From Salivita marina (GTDB lineage: Bacteria; Pseudomonadota; Gammaproteobacteria; Pseudomonadales; Azotimanducaceae), in contig JAYQNS010000003.1 of the NCBI GenBank assembly GCA_038144425.1, forward strand, positions 248,001 through 312,000: a stretch of 64,000 nucleotides of DNA. The letters are read 5' to 3'. Under the pieces are notes generated by a model. The model saw only the letters and a program-made list of their open reading frames with translations. It had not been told where the DNA came from and made no database searches. Made by a program: the position numbers and the translations under genes. This document shows, piece by piece, positions 16,693 to 25,002 of this stretch (positions are counted from its first letter, which is position 1; the number at the start of each line of letters is the position of its first letter).

Positions 16693-17892
16693 ATGGCACG
16701 AGGAATCAAAGATAAGGTCGCAATCCTAGGCATGGGTTGCTCACGCTTCGGCGAGCGCTGGGAGAGTGGCGCCGAGGAGCTTATGGTGGAGGCCTATGAA
16801 GAAGCGCTCCTCGATGCGGGCATCGATGGAAGCCAGCTGGACGCTGCCTGGTTTTCGACCCACTACGAAGAAATCAACGTCGGCAAGGGCGGCCTTCCCC
16901 TTGCCACGGCACTACGCCTTCCGAATATCGCGGTCACCCGGGTAGAAAACTTCTGCGCCTCCGGTTCGGAAGCCTTCCGAGGCGCGGTCTATGCCGTGGC
17001 CTCCGGTGCGTGCGATATTGCGCTAGCGCTCGGGGTTGAGAAGCTGAAGGACACGGGCTACGGCGGCCTTCCCGGCAGCCTCGGCGGCACGCTGAATGCC
17101 CAGTGGGCAGCCACCGGTTCGGCCCCGGGAAACTTCGCCCAGCTCGCCTCAGCCTACCGGGCAAAGCACGGCGTTAGCCGCGAGGAGCTAAAGCGTGCCC
17201 TGGCGCATATTTCCGTGAAATCCCATGCCAACGGCGCGAAGAATGAAAAGGCGCATCTGCGTAAGCCCATTACGGAAGAGCAGGCCCTCAACGCCCCCAT
17301 GATTGCTGAACCCCTAGGGCTCTTCGATTGCTGCGGAGTCTCCGACGGCGCGGCGGCCTGCATCGTCACCACCCCGGAAATCGCGAAGCAGCTTGGGAAG
17401 GAGCGCATCGTCACCGTGAAGGCGCTCCAGCTTTCCCTCTCAAACGGTAGCGAGGCCGGGCACAACAGTTGGGATGGCAGCTACTTCCACACCACGCGCA
17501 TCGCCGCACGCAAAGCCTACGAAGAAGCGGGAATTAAGAAGCCCCGGGAAGAGGTCTCCATGTTTGAGTGCCACGACTGCTTCTCGGTCACGGAACTCGT
17601 CACCATGGAAGATCTCCAGCTGTCCGCCGAGGGCGGCGCCATTACGGACGTGCTCGATGGCTTCTACGATGCTGAGGGGACCATCCCTTGCCAAATCGAT
17701 GGCGGCCTAAAGTGCTTCGGCCATCCCATCGGCGCCTCGGGGATTCGCATGCTCTATGAGATGTACCTGCAGCTGTCCCACCGGGCGGGCCCCCGGCAGC
17801 TCGACGCGCCGCGCATTGGCATGACCCATAACCTTGGGGGATCGCCCATGTCCAACGTCGCAGCGGTGTGCATTATCGGCGCCGCTGAGTAA
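16693..17892 (+). CDS. Thiolase-family (SCP-x-type) acyltransferase, 399 aa
   Basis: It starts KDKVAILGMGCSRFGERWE, typical of the SCP-x/archaeal thiolase branch rather than FadA/AtoB. The nucleophile is Cys88 in VENFCASGSEAF. ECHDCFSVTELVTMEDL and the C-terminal KCFGHPIGASGIRMLYE give the HDCF and GHP catalytic segments. Members of this branch commonly need a DUF35 partner protein, and the upstream gene supplies a DUF35 fusion, so the two products very likely form one complex acting on an acyl-CoA. Whether it condenses or cleaves beta-ketoacyl-CoA is not decided by the sequence. Confidence 0.9.
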   Translation: MARGIKDKVAILGMGCSRFGERWESGAEELMVEAYEEALLDAGIDGSQLDAAWFSTHYEEINVGKGGLPLATALRLPNIAVTRVENFCASGSEAFRGAVYAVASGACDIALALGVEKLKDTGYGGLPGSLGGTLNAQWAATGSAPGNFAQLASAYRAKHGVSREELKRALAHISVKSHANGAKNEKAHLRKPITEEQALNAPMIAEPLGLFDCCGVSDGAAACIVTTPEIAKQLGKERIVTVKALQLSLSNGSEAGHNSWDGSYFHTTRIAARKAYEEAGIKKPREEVSMFECHDCFSVTELVTMEDLQLSAEGGAITDVLDGFYDAEGTIPCQIDGGLKCFGHPIGASGIRMLYEMYLQLSHRAGPRQLDAPRIGMTHNLGGSPMSNVAAVCIIGAAE

Positions 17893-17904
17893 GAGCCCTG
17901 CGCC

Positions 17905-18603
17905 CTAGGCCTTTTCGAGGGTCTGGGGCTCAATTTCCCAACGGTAGCCCACGCCATAGACCGATCGAATGCCCATGGCGCCGCCCATGATCGTCATGAG
18001 TTTCTTGCGTAAGTTTTTCATGTGCGTGTCGATCGTTCGGTCGCTCACGACGCGGTGATCCTCGTAAGCGGCGGCGATGAGCTGATCCCGGGATAGGATG
18101 ACCCCCTCCTTGGACAGAAGCGCCGACAGAATTCGAAACTCCACTCGCGTAAGATCTGCCGCCACGCCCTCGTAGACGGCCCGCAGGGCGTCCTCCTGAA
18201 GATCAAGCCCGGGCTTTGGCGTTCCCCGAAGCCAATCCTGACGCCGGAGCTGAGCCTTCACCCGGGCTACCAGCTCCCGAGGACTAAAAGGCTTGCACAG
18301 ATAATCATCGGCGCCAACCTCAAGACCCAGGAGCCGATCCACTTCCTCTACCCGAGCCGTCACCATAATGATCGGAACGGTCGATAGGGCACGCAGCGAT
18401 TTACACAGGGTAAGCCCATCAACCCCGGGCAGCATCAGATCCAAGACCACCAGGTTAAAGGCTGCCTCCTGAAAGCGAGCCTCCGCCTCGTCCCCGCGGT
18501 GTACCAGCACTGTTTCATAGCCCGCCGCATTCAAATAATCCGCGGCGAGGCGCGCTATCTTTGGCTCATCCTCAACGATCAGAATGCGAGGGGACTCGCT
18601 CAT
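17905..18603 (-). CDS. OmpR-family response regulator (BaeR/CreB-like), 232 aa
   Basis: The receiver domain (residues 7-117) has the acidic pair in ILIVEDE, phospho-acceptor Asp55 in VVLDLMLPG, Thr in VTARVEE and Lys in LCKPFSPREL. The C-terminal winged helix (about 135-228) has LTRVEFRILSALL, VVSDRTIDTHMKNLRKKL and SVYGVGYRWE. Together with the upstream kinase it resembles BaeR/BaeS envelope-stress systems. Its ATG overlaps the kinase stop (ATGA at 18600-18603). Target genes are unknown; no obvious neighbour target is visible. Confidence 0.93.
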   Translation of the reverse strand: MSESPRILIVEDEPKIARLAADYLNAAGYETVLVHRGDEAEARFQEAAFNLVVLDLMLPGVDGLTLCKSLRALSTVPIIMVTARVEEVDRLLGLEVGADDYLCKPFSPRELVARVKAQLRRQDWLRGTPKPGLDLQEDALRAVYEGVAADLTRVEFRILSALLSKEGVILSRDQLIAAAYEDHRVVSDRTIDTHMKNLRKKLMTIMGGAMGIRSVYGVGYRWEIEPQTLEKA

Positions 18604-20144
18604 GAGCGACCTCCTTCCGGTTCTTGGGTACGGAGCAAGATCAAAATCCGAACACCCCCGAGGGGACTGGGTTCAGCGACAACGTCCCCTTCGTGAGCGC
18701 GGCTAATGCGGCGCACCATGGCCAGGCCCAGCCCCGCGCCACCGCTGGCCCGCGCCCGGGAGGCATCCTCGCGCCAGAAGCGGGTGAACATAGCCTCGAG
18801 GGCGTCATCGCTAACGCCTGGAGCCGAATCCTCCACCACCAAGCACACCCCCGCGCCCCTCGGCTCCAAGCGGAAGCGTACTTCTCCGGGCGCGTCGGTA
18901 TAGCGCAGCGCATTTTCGAGCAAGTTGTCCAAAAGCTGAGCGATGCGCAAAGGATCGAGGGAAAGGGTGAGCGCTACGGGCGCCTCAGCGAGCGTAAGTG
19001 CAAGGCCCGCGTCCTCGAAGCGCCGCTGATGACGCGCGAAGGCGTCCTCGAGAAGCTGCTGGGGCTCGCAAGGTTCGTATTCAAAGGCCAGGGCCCCGGC
19101 GTCGGCAAGGGCCAGGGCATGAAGATCTTCCACGAGCCGTCCGAGCTGGCGAACTTCCGTATTGAGGGAGCCAAGATTTTGCGGCGTCAGGGGACGAACG
19201 CCGTCCTCGAGCGCCTCCAGCTCTCCGCGGAGGACGGTGAGCGGTGTCCTGAGCTCATGGGCAACGTCCGCAAGCCACCGCTGGCGCGCCGAGCGCGCCT
19301 GCCCCAGGGCCTCAGCCAAGCGGTTGAAGTCCCGGCCCAGGGCACCGAATTCATCGCTCCGGGTAAGGTGCAGCCGGGTACCGTAGCGCCCCGCCGCCAG
19401 TGCCCTCGCTCCAGAGGCCAGGTCCCGCACCGGCGCTAGAAGACTCCTCGCTAGGCGCCAGCCAGCAAAACCCGCACCCAGAAGGATCAGGGCCGCGATG
19501 ACCCAGAGGGTCCGAAGCAGATCCTCCTCAAAACGCAGGTCCGTTTCCTGATCCAGGCGGCGCACGGGGTAGAGCATGATGTAGCCCACCACCTCGCCGG
19601 CCCAGCGAATGGGCTGGCGTCGCACCTCCGCTTCCCCCAGCTCCTGCATGGGGGCGGGCACGCGAACCTGCCCGGACGGGTCCACCAGGGCCAAACGCGA
19701 CATAGTTGGCCGGCGGAGGGGACGGCTCGAAGGCCCAGATAGATCGCTCCGGCTGGGACTCAGCATGCTTTCCGGAGGAGCGGCCAGGGAGTCGTTCGAA
19801 GGGAAGGGTGCCACGGGGGCATCAACAAGGGCATCGATGCGGTTTCCCGGCACCTCGCGGCTGGAAACCCGGGCCGACCAGAGAAGAAGCCGCCGCGGTG
19901 GAATGGCCTCGGAAAGCGCATCCCAGTCGCCGTAGCGCCCGTAAATCTCGGCGATTTGCTCTGCCATGCGCTCCAGTATGGCCGCTTCCTGCTCGTTCAC
20001 GTAGGTCAAAAAGCGAGATTGAAAGGCGAGACGAGAGGCCACCGCATTCACCACGAGCACGAGCGAGGCCACCAGCATCACCACCGCTGTGACCCGGGCG
20101 GTCATGCCAATGCGAAAGCGAGGAGGGGCGGCGGGCTCACTCAT
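18600..20144 (-). CDS. Sensor histidine kinase (BaeS-like), 514 aa
   Basis: The order is a first membrane segment at about residues 13-38 (VTAVVMLVASLVLVVNAVA), a large periplasmic sensor region to about 210, a second membrane segment (TLWVIAALILLGAGFAGWRLA), HAMP, the HisKA box ADVAHELRTPLTVLRGE with the phosphorylated His, then HATPase_c with NLLENALRYTD, DSAPGVSD and GGAGLGLAMV. The spacing EDLHALALADAGAL after the H-box is very close to BaeS. It probably senses an envelope signal and phosphorylates the coupled regulator. The periplasmic domain contains low-complexity Pro/Ser (about 100-130), so the ligand cannot be predicted. Confidence 0.92.
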   Translation of the reverse strand: MSEPAAPPRFRIGMTARVTAVVMLVASLVLVVNAVASRLAFQSRFLTYVNEQEAAILERMAEQIAEIYGRYGDWDALSEAIPPRRLLLWSARVSSREVPGNRIDALVDAPVAPFPSNDSLAAPPESMLSPSRSDLSGPSSRPLRRPTMSRLALVDPSGQVRVPAPMQELGEAEVRRQPIRWAGEVVGYIMLYPVRRLDQETDLRFEEDLLRTLWVIAALILLGAGFAGWRLARSLLAPVRDLASGARALAAGRYGTRLHLTRSDEFGALGRDFNRLAEALGQARSARQRWLADVAHELRTPLTVLRGELEALEDGVRPLTPQNLGSLNTEVRQLGRLVEDLHALALADAGALAFEYEPCEPQQLLEDAFARHQRRFEDAGLALTLAEAPVALTLSLDPLRIAQLLDNLLENALRYTDAPGEVRFRLEPRGAGVCLVVEDSAPGVSDDALEAMFTRFWREDASRARASGGAGLGLAMVRRISRAHEGDVVAEPSPLGGVRILILLRTQEPEGGRS

Positions 20145-20295
20145 GGCTGAAGCATACGCTTCCTAAGGCGGGGAGGACGAGCGATCTAGCCGGGAAGCGC
20201 GGGCACGCCCGCCCTTGTCCAGCAAGACCCCTCAAGATCGAGCCGCCGGTTTCCGCTATCCTAGAAGGGTCGTCCCCTATAGCTGAGGAGTTATC

Positions 20296-21969
20296 GTGAG
20301 CACTGCCGAATCCCTAAGCGCGACTCCCGCCGCGGATCTTAAGCGCTACGAAGACGCCCTCCAGGCCATGGAAGCGTGCCTGAACGATGCGCTTGCGCAC
20401 ATCAAGGGACAAAGCGCGCAGCTCGCCGCCGGGGAAGACCTGATTGATCAGCATCAGCTCGCAGTCTACGACCTCGCGTTCTTCCGCGCCGAGCTTTCCG
20501 CGGCGAAGGCTATGCAGCACTGGGCCACGGCCCAGAGCGGCAGCGATGGGGCCTTCTGCCAGGCCCTGGCCGGGGCCGTCATCGCCGACACGCTGACCCA
20601 GCTGCGCCAGCGTGTGGGCGCCCGGGCCCGGGACTACGGCATGAGCCGGGCAGCCTTCGAAGCGCCCTTTAGCGGCGCTATTGATGAAGCGCTCGAACGC
20701 GCGAACGACCGCGCCGCCCTAGAAGCCCTGGGAGCGGAGATTCTAGCCCGGAAGGGGGATCTCGGCCCCGTGGTGCTGCCGGAAGCCACGAGCATAATGC
20801 GCGACACCTTCGAACGCTTCGCTAGGGAGGTCGTTGCCCCGCAAGCGGAAGCTATCCACCGGGAAGATCTCACCATTCCCGAGGACATCATCGAGGGGCT
20901 AAAGGCCCTGGGGTGCTTTGGCCTGTCGGTTCCGGAGCGCTTCGGGGGCCTACTTCCCGATGATCGAGAAGACACGCTGGGCATGATCGTGGCCACCGAA
21001 GCCCTCTCGAAAGCCTCCCTCGGCGCCGCAGGCAGCCTTATCACTCGACCAGAGATCCTTGCCCGAGCGCTCCTCGCCGGAGGCACGGAAGATCAGAAAG
21101 CCCATTGGCTGCCGCGCATTGCGGCGGGGGAGCCGCTCGTGGCCATCTCCGTCACCGAGCCGGGCACGGGCTCCGACGTCGCCTCCGTGGCTCTCCGGGC
21201 CACGCGCTGCGAAGGCGGCTGGCGCTTAAACGGCGCCAAAACCTGGTGCACCTTCGCGGGGAAAGCCGAACTGATTCTCGTGCTGGCCCGCACGGACCCG
21301 GACCCGAAGGCGGGGCACCGGGGCCTGTCCCTCTTTCTCGTGGAAAAGCCCGGCACGGCTGCCCACGAGTTCGCCCACGCGAGCCCCGGCGATGGGGAGA
21401 TGAGCGGGCGCGCCATCGCCACCTTGGGCTACCGAGGCATGCATTCCTACGAAATGTTCTACGATGACTTCTTTGTCCCCGATAGCCACCTGCTGGGCGG
21501 GGAAGAGGGGCTCGGCAAGGGTTTCTACTATCAAATGCGGGGCTTCTCCGGGGGCCGCATTCAAACCGCCGCCCGCGCCACAGGCCTCATGGAAGCCGCC
21601 TTCGAAGCAGCCCTGGGCTACAGCGAAGACCGTACGGTATTCGGTCAAAGCGTCAGCCGCTACGGTCTCAGTAAGGTCAAGCTGGCGCGCATGGCTATGG
21701 CCCTACAAAGCGCGCGCATGCTGACTCTGGAAGTTGGCAGGCTACTCGATGCCGGGGAAGGGCAAATGGAGGCAAGCCTCGTCAAGCTTTATGCCTGCCG
21801 AGCGGCGGAAACGGTTTGCCGGGAAGCGTTGCAGCTGCATGGGGGCATGGGCTACGCGGAGGAAACGGCGGTTTCACGCTACTTCGTCGATGCGCGCGTG
21901 CTGTCGATTTTTGAGGGCGCCGAGGAAACCCTCGCGCTGAAGGTGGTGGGCCGAGCCCTCTTGGCCTAA
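20296..21969 (+). CDS. Acyl-CoA dehydrogenase with long N-terminal extension (methylsuccinyl-CoA dehydrogenase-like architecture), 557 aa
   Basis: Residues 165-557 are a standard FAD-dependent acyl-CoA dehydrogenase: AISVTEPGTGSDVAS near 276-290, NGAKTWCTFAG, GFSGGRIQTAARATGLMEAAFEAAL, LQLHGGMGYAEE and SIFEGAEETLALKVVGRAL at the end. The first 160 residues are an extra helical domain (MEACLNDALAHIKGQ, AVYDLAFFRAELSAAKAM). Such an extension is seen in (2S)-methylsuccinyl-CoA dehydrogenase (Mcd) of the ethylmalonyl-CoA pathway, hence the suggestion, but no ccr or ecm gene is nearby. The start is GTG 20296 with GAGGAG upstream. Confidence 0.85.
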   Translation: MSTAESLSATPAADLKRYEDALQAMEACLNDALAHIKGQSAQLAAGEDLIDQHQLAVYDLAFFRAELSAAKAMQHWATAQSGSDGAFCQALAGAVIADTLTQLRQRVGARARDYGMSRAAFEAPFSGAIDEALERANDRAALEALGAEILARKGDLGPVVLPEATSIMRDTFERFAREVVAPQAEAIHREDLTIPEDIIEGLKALGCFGLSVPERFGGLLPDDREDTLGMIVATEALSKASLGAAGSLITRPEILARALLAGGTEDQKAHWLPRIAAGEPLVAISVTEPGTGSDVASVALRATRCEGGWRLNGAKTWCTFAGKAELILVLARTDPDPKAGHRGLSLFLVEKPGTAAHEFAHASPGDGEMSGRAIATLGYRGMHSYEMFYDDFFVPDSHLLGGEEGLGKGFYYQMRGFSGGRIQTAARATGLMEAAFEAALGYSEDRTVFGQSVSRYGLSKVKLARMAMALQSARMLTLEVGRLLDAGEGQMEASLVKLYACRAAETVCREALQLHGGMGYAEETAVSRYFVDARVLSIFEGAEETLALKVVGRALLA

Positions 21970-22042
21970 GCCTACAAATAGCGCTATTGAAAGCGCCTAA
22001 CCGATGGGCAGCAGGGGCTGCCCGGCAACTGGGAGAGCCTAT

Positions 22043-22210
22043 ATGGCCAGTGAAGGAAAGGGTGGCGCCTCCGCTCTACTATGGACCGGAATCGGCCTCG
22101 GCGCCGGCATTGCCTTGGGCTGGTGGACGGGGCAATACCAAGTCTATGCCGCGTTTGGCTTGGTGTTTGGTTGGATGACCGGCCTATCGCTGGCCAAGGC
22201 TGGCCACTAA
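22043..22210 (+). CDS. Small hydrophobic protein, 55 aa, function unknown
   Basis: A short gene between the acyl-CoA dehydrogenase and a convergent MFS gene. ATG 22043 follows GGGAG at 8-base spacing. The product has a polar N-terminus and two hydrophobic, glycine-rich stretches (LLWTGIGLGAGIALGWW and YAAFGLVFGWMTGLSLA), consistent with a small two-span inner-membrane protein. I recognise no family. Codon use and good start signal argue it is real. Confidence 0.6.
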   Translation: MASEGKGGASALLWTGIGLGAGIALGWWTGQYQVYAAFGLVFGWMTGLSLAKAGH

Positions 22211-22211
22211 G

Positions 22212-22250
22212 GAAGGGAGAAGGGGAGGCGTCACATGCCGTTCTCCCTTC
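22212..22250. other. Perfect 10-bp inverted repeat after the small membrane-protein gene
   Basis: GAAGGGAGAA (22212-22221) pairs perfectly with TTCTCCCTTC (22241-22250), with an inner GGC/GCC pairing in the 19-base loop. It lies in the gap between converging genes and may end transcription, but no T-run follows on either strand, so an intrinsic terminator is doubtful. Confidence 0.4.
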
Positions 22251-22299
22251 TCCGCACCTCCTCGGCGCGTCTCCTCTGCACGGTCCATGGGCAAGCCTG

Positions 22300-23631
22300 C
22301 TAGGACAGCTCGTGCGCTCGGGCAAGATCCGCCTTCAGAGTTCGCCCGGCAAACAGATAGCTTGCCGTGGAAAGCACATTGAAGATCAGCACGATCACCA
22401 GGGCCATCTGCAGCGATCCCTCCCCATAGCTCGACCGCAGCAGGTCGCTCATGATGCCCACGAACTGAGGCCCTAGACCAAGGCCAATGAGGTTCAAGAT
22501 GAACAGCAGGATGCTCGCGGCGAGGGCGCGCACGCGCAGCCCCACAAGGCTCTGGGCCAGGGAGAAGGTCGGGCCAAGGTAATAGGACCCCAGAAAGGTT
22601 GGAATGGCATAAACCCAGAGGCCAACCCAGGGATCCTCGTGGGTATACACGTAGTAGGCAAAGGGCACGGAGATCAAGGTCGCCAGGCCCGGGAGCCACA
22701 CATACCAACGTACATCCCGCTTCGCGAAGCGATCCCCGAGCAGCCCCCCTAGGAAGGTGCCAGCCATGCCCGGAATGCCCAGCCAAAACAGCGCTGTTCC
22801 AATTTCCGTACTGGTGAAATTGTGGGTACGCATGAAGAAAGCAGGGATCCAGTAGCCCACGCCATAGCCCACGAAGGCATGGAGCCCACCCCCAATGGCC
22901 ATGTAGCGGAAACTTTTCCGGGCCCATAGGGCTAGAAAGACCTCCTTGACCGGCGGCAGGGCGCTTTCCGCCTGTGCCGCTTGTGGGGCCGCAGGCTTCG
23001 TATCGGAGGCCCCACGCACCGGCTCCCGGAGCGTAAAGCGCACCAGTAGTGCCAAGCCCACTCCGGGCATGCCCACGAGGAAGAAGGCCATACGCCAATC
23101 GAAAGCGTCATTGATCCAGCCACCGAGAAGATTCCCCAGCATGGTGCCCACGGGAATGCCCAGGGCATAGATGCCCAGGGCCGTGGCACGCCGATCAGCG
23201 GGGAAAATATCGGAAATCATAGAATGGGACGGGGGACTACCCCCTGCCTCGCCCACGGCCACGCCGATTCGGCAGGCCAGGAGCTGAACAAAGCTTCCGG
23301 CGAGGCCACAGAGCGCGGTCATGCCACTCCAGATCGTGAGGCATACCGCGAGAATGTTTCGGCGCACGCCCCGATCCGCAAGGCGCGCAATGGGAATGCC
23401 GAGAAAGGTGTAGAAGAGGGCAAAGGCAATGCCCCCCATGAACCCCATCTGCGTATCTGACAGCCCCAGCTCTTCCTTAATAGGTTGAGCCAAAATGCCG
23501 AGAATTTGCCGATCGATGAAGTTAAAGATGTAAACGATGAAGAGCAGCCCTAGCGCGTACCATCGATAAACGGGACCAAATTGCTCGCCATCCTGCGCCG
23601 AAGCGCCGGTCCCCGGTGCCTGCTCTGCCAT
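22300..23631 (-). CDS. MFS transporter, spinster-like family, 443 aa
   Basis: Twelve-span MFS protein. The first helix YALGLLFIVYIFNFIDRQILGILAQ, followed by GLSDTQMGFMGGIAFALFYTFLGIPIARLADRGVRRNIL (motif A region), and RIGVAVGEAGGSPPSHSMISDIFP, are characteristic of the spinster-like subfamily. The substrate is unknown; relatives are commonly found beside acyl-CoA and aromatic degradation genes in proteobacteria. It lies divergent from an acyl-CoA dehydrogenase gene, with a 144-base gap between them. Confidence 0.9.
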   Translation of the reverse strand: MAEQAPGTGASAQDGEQFGPVYRWYALGLLFIVYIFNFIDRQILGILAQPIKEELGLSDTQMGFMGGIAFALFYTFLGIPIARLADRGVRRNILAVCLTIWSGMTALCGLAGSFVQLLACRIGVAVGEAGGSPPSHSMISDIFPADRRATALGIYALGIPVGTMLGNLLGGWINDAFDWRMAFFLVGMPGVGLALLVRFTLREPVRGASDTKPAAPQAAQAESALPPVKEVFLALWARKSFRYMAIGGGLHAFVGYGVGYWIPAFFMRTHNFTSTEIGTALFWLGIPGMAGTFLGGLLGDRFAKRDVRWYVWLPGLATLISVPFAYYVYTHEDPWVGLWVYAIPTFLGSYYLGPTFSLAQSLVGLRVRALAASILLFILNLIGLGLGPQFVGIMSDLLRSSYGEGSLQMALVIVLIFNVLSTASYLFAGRTLKADLARAHELS

Positions 23632-23775
23632 GCTGTTCTCCCCAGAACGCGGTGTGCGTCTTCCTCAAACTTTTAGCCCGGGCAAAAGCGGTGGTCAAGA
23701 CAATGCAAAGGAGGAATTCGCTGCGTATACTCGGGGAGAGCGGGCACCGCTGTGACTAACCACGAGGGAGCACCT

Positions 23776-24987
23776 ATGAACGTTGAGTTTGCCGCCGAGG
23801 ATCTCGCCTTCCAGGCCGAGGTTAAGGCCTTTATCGACGAAAACCTCACGCCAGACATGCGGGAAGTGCTGCAGCGCAGCCCCACGGGACACTTGTCCAA
23901 GACGCTCCAGATTGAATGGCAGCAACGCCTCGCCAAGAAAGGCTGGGCCGTGCCGAACTGGCCGGCCGAGTGGGGCGGTCCGAGCTGGACGGCCACGCAG
24001 AAGTACATTTTTGACCTCGAGATGTCCAAAGCGAGCGCGCCGCGCGTGCTACCTTTTGGCGTCACCATGGTGGCGCCGGTCATCATGAAGTACGGCTCCC
24101 AGGCGCAAAAGGAGCAGTACCTTCCCGATATTCGGGAGTCCAAGGTTTGGTGGTGCCAGGGCTATTCCGAGCCCGGCTCCGGCTCGGACCTCGCCTCCCT
24201 CGGGACCACGGCCAAGCGCGACGGCGATCACTACATCGTCAACGGCACGAAAACCTGGACCACCCTGGGCCAGCACGCAGACATGATCTTCTGCCTTGTG
24301 CGCACCTCGAAAGAGGAGAAACGCCAAGACGGGATCTCTTTCCTCCTCATCGACATGAAGAGCGAAGGCATCACGGTGAACCCCATCGTGACCATCGATA
24401 ACCCCCCGCCCGGGCACCAGGAAATCAACACGATCTTCTTCGAGAACGTGAAGGTTCCGGTGGAAAATCTGATTGGGGAAGAGGGCAAGGGTTGGACCTA
24501 CGCCAAATATCTCCTTGAGTTTGAGCGCGGCAACGCCTACGCGCCGGCGCTGCTGGCGAAGCTCGACCGCATTCGCAGCTATGCCGACCAGCTTGAGGCC
24601 AGCGGCGAACCCCTCGCCACCGATCCTGGCTACCAGCGCAAGTTGGCGGATACGGAAATCGCTATCCGCGCCATGGAGTTTACGGAGCTGCGCATTTTGA
24701 GTGCCCTGTCCTCCGGACAAAACGTGGGCCCGGAATCCTCCATGCTCAAGTGCCGAGGCACGGAGCTCCAGCAACAGGTGGCAGAACTCGCACTGGAAAC
24801 GGTGGGCGCCCAGGGCATTCCCTTCCACCATCCGGACCCGAGCGCGGGCATGAACGAAGAGCCGGTCTACGACTGGACCTCTGCGAAAGCGCCGCTGCAC
24901 CACTTCAATATTCGCAAAGCCTCCATCTACGCGGGGTCGAACGAAGTGCAGCGGAACATCATGGCGAAGCTGGTTCTGGGGCTCTAA
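23776..24987 (+). CDS. Acyl-CoA dehydrogenase, 403 aa
   Basis: Complete FAD-dependent acyl-CoA dehydrogenase: CQGYSEPGSGSDLAS near residues 132-146, NGTKTWTTLGQHADMIFCLVRT near 162-183, ENLIGEEGKGWTYAKYLLEFERG, and the C-terminal ASIYAGSNEVQRNIMAKLVLGL. The sequence looks like the large-subunit type of two-component (pimeloyl-CoA or steroid-type) dehydrogenases, but no small-subunit partner is adjacent. ATG 23776 is chosen over 23752 because GAGGGAG lies just before it and the family N-terminus starts there. A luciferase-like flavoprotein gene follows 15 bases after the stop. Confidence 0.92.
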   Translation: MNVEFAAEDLAFQAEVKAFIDENLTPDMREVLQRSPTGHLSKTLQIEWQQRLAKKGWAVPNWPAEWGGPSWTATQKYIFDLEMSKASAPRVLPFGVTMVAPVIMKYGSQAQKEQYLPDIRESKVWWCQGYSEPGSGSDLASLGTTAKRDGDHYIVNGTKTWTTLGQHADMIFCLVRTSKEEKRQDGISFLLIDMKSEGITVNPIVTIDNPPPGHQEINTIFFENVKVPVENLIGEEGKGWTYAKYLLEFERGNAYAPALLAKLDRIRSYADQLEASGEPLATDPGYQRKLADTEIAIRAMEFTELRILSALSSGQNVGPESSMLKCRGTELQQQVAELALETVGAQGIPFHHPDPSAGMNEEPVYDWTSAKAPLHHFNIRKASIYAGSNEVQRNIMAKLVLGL

Positions 24988-25002
24988 GAGCCCCGAGCTG
25001 CC

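Noticed and set aside
22212..22250. Intrinsic terminator between the small protein gene and the MFS gene
   Set aside because: The stem is perfect but no T-run follows on either strand; listed only as an inverted repeat.
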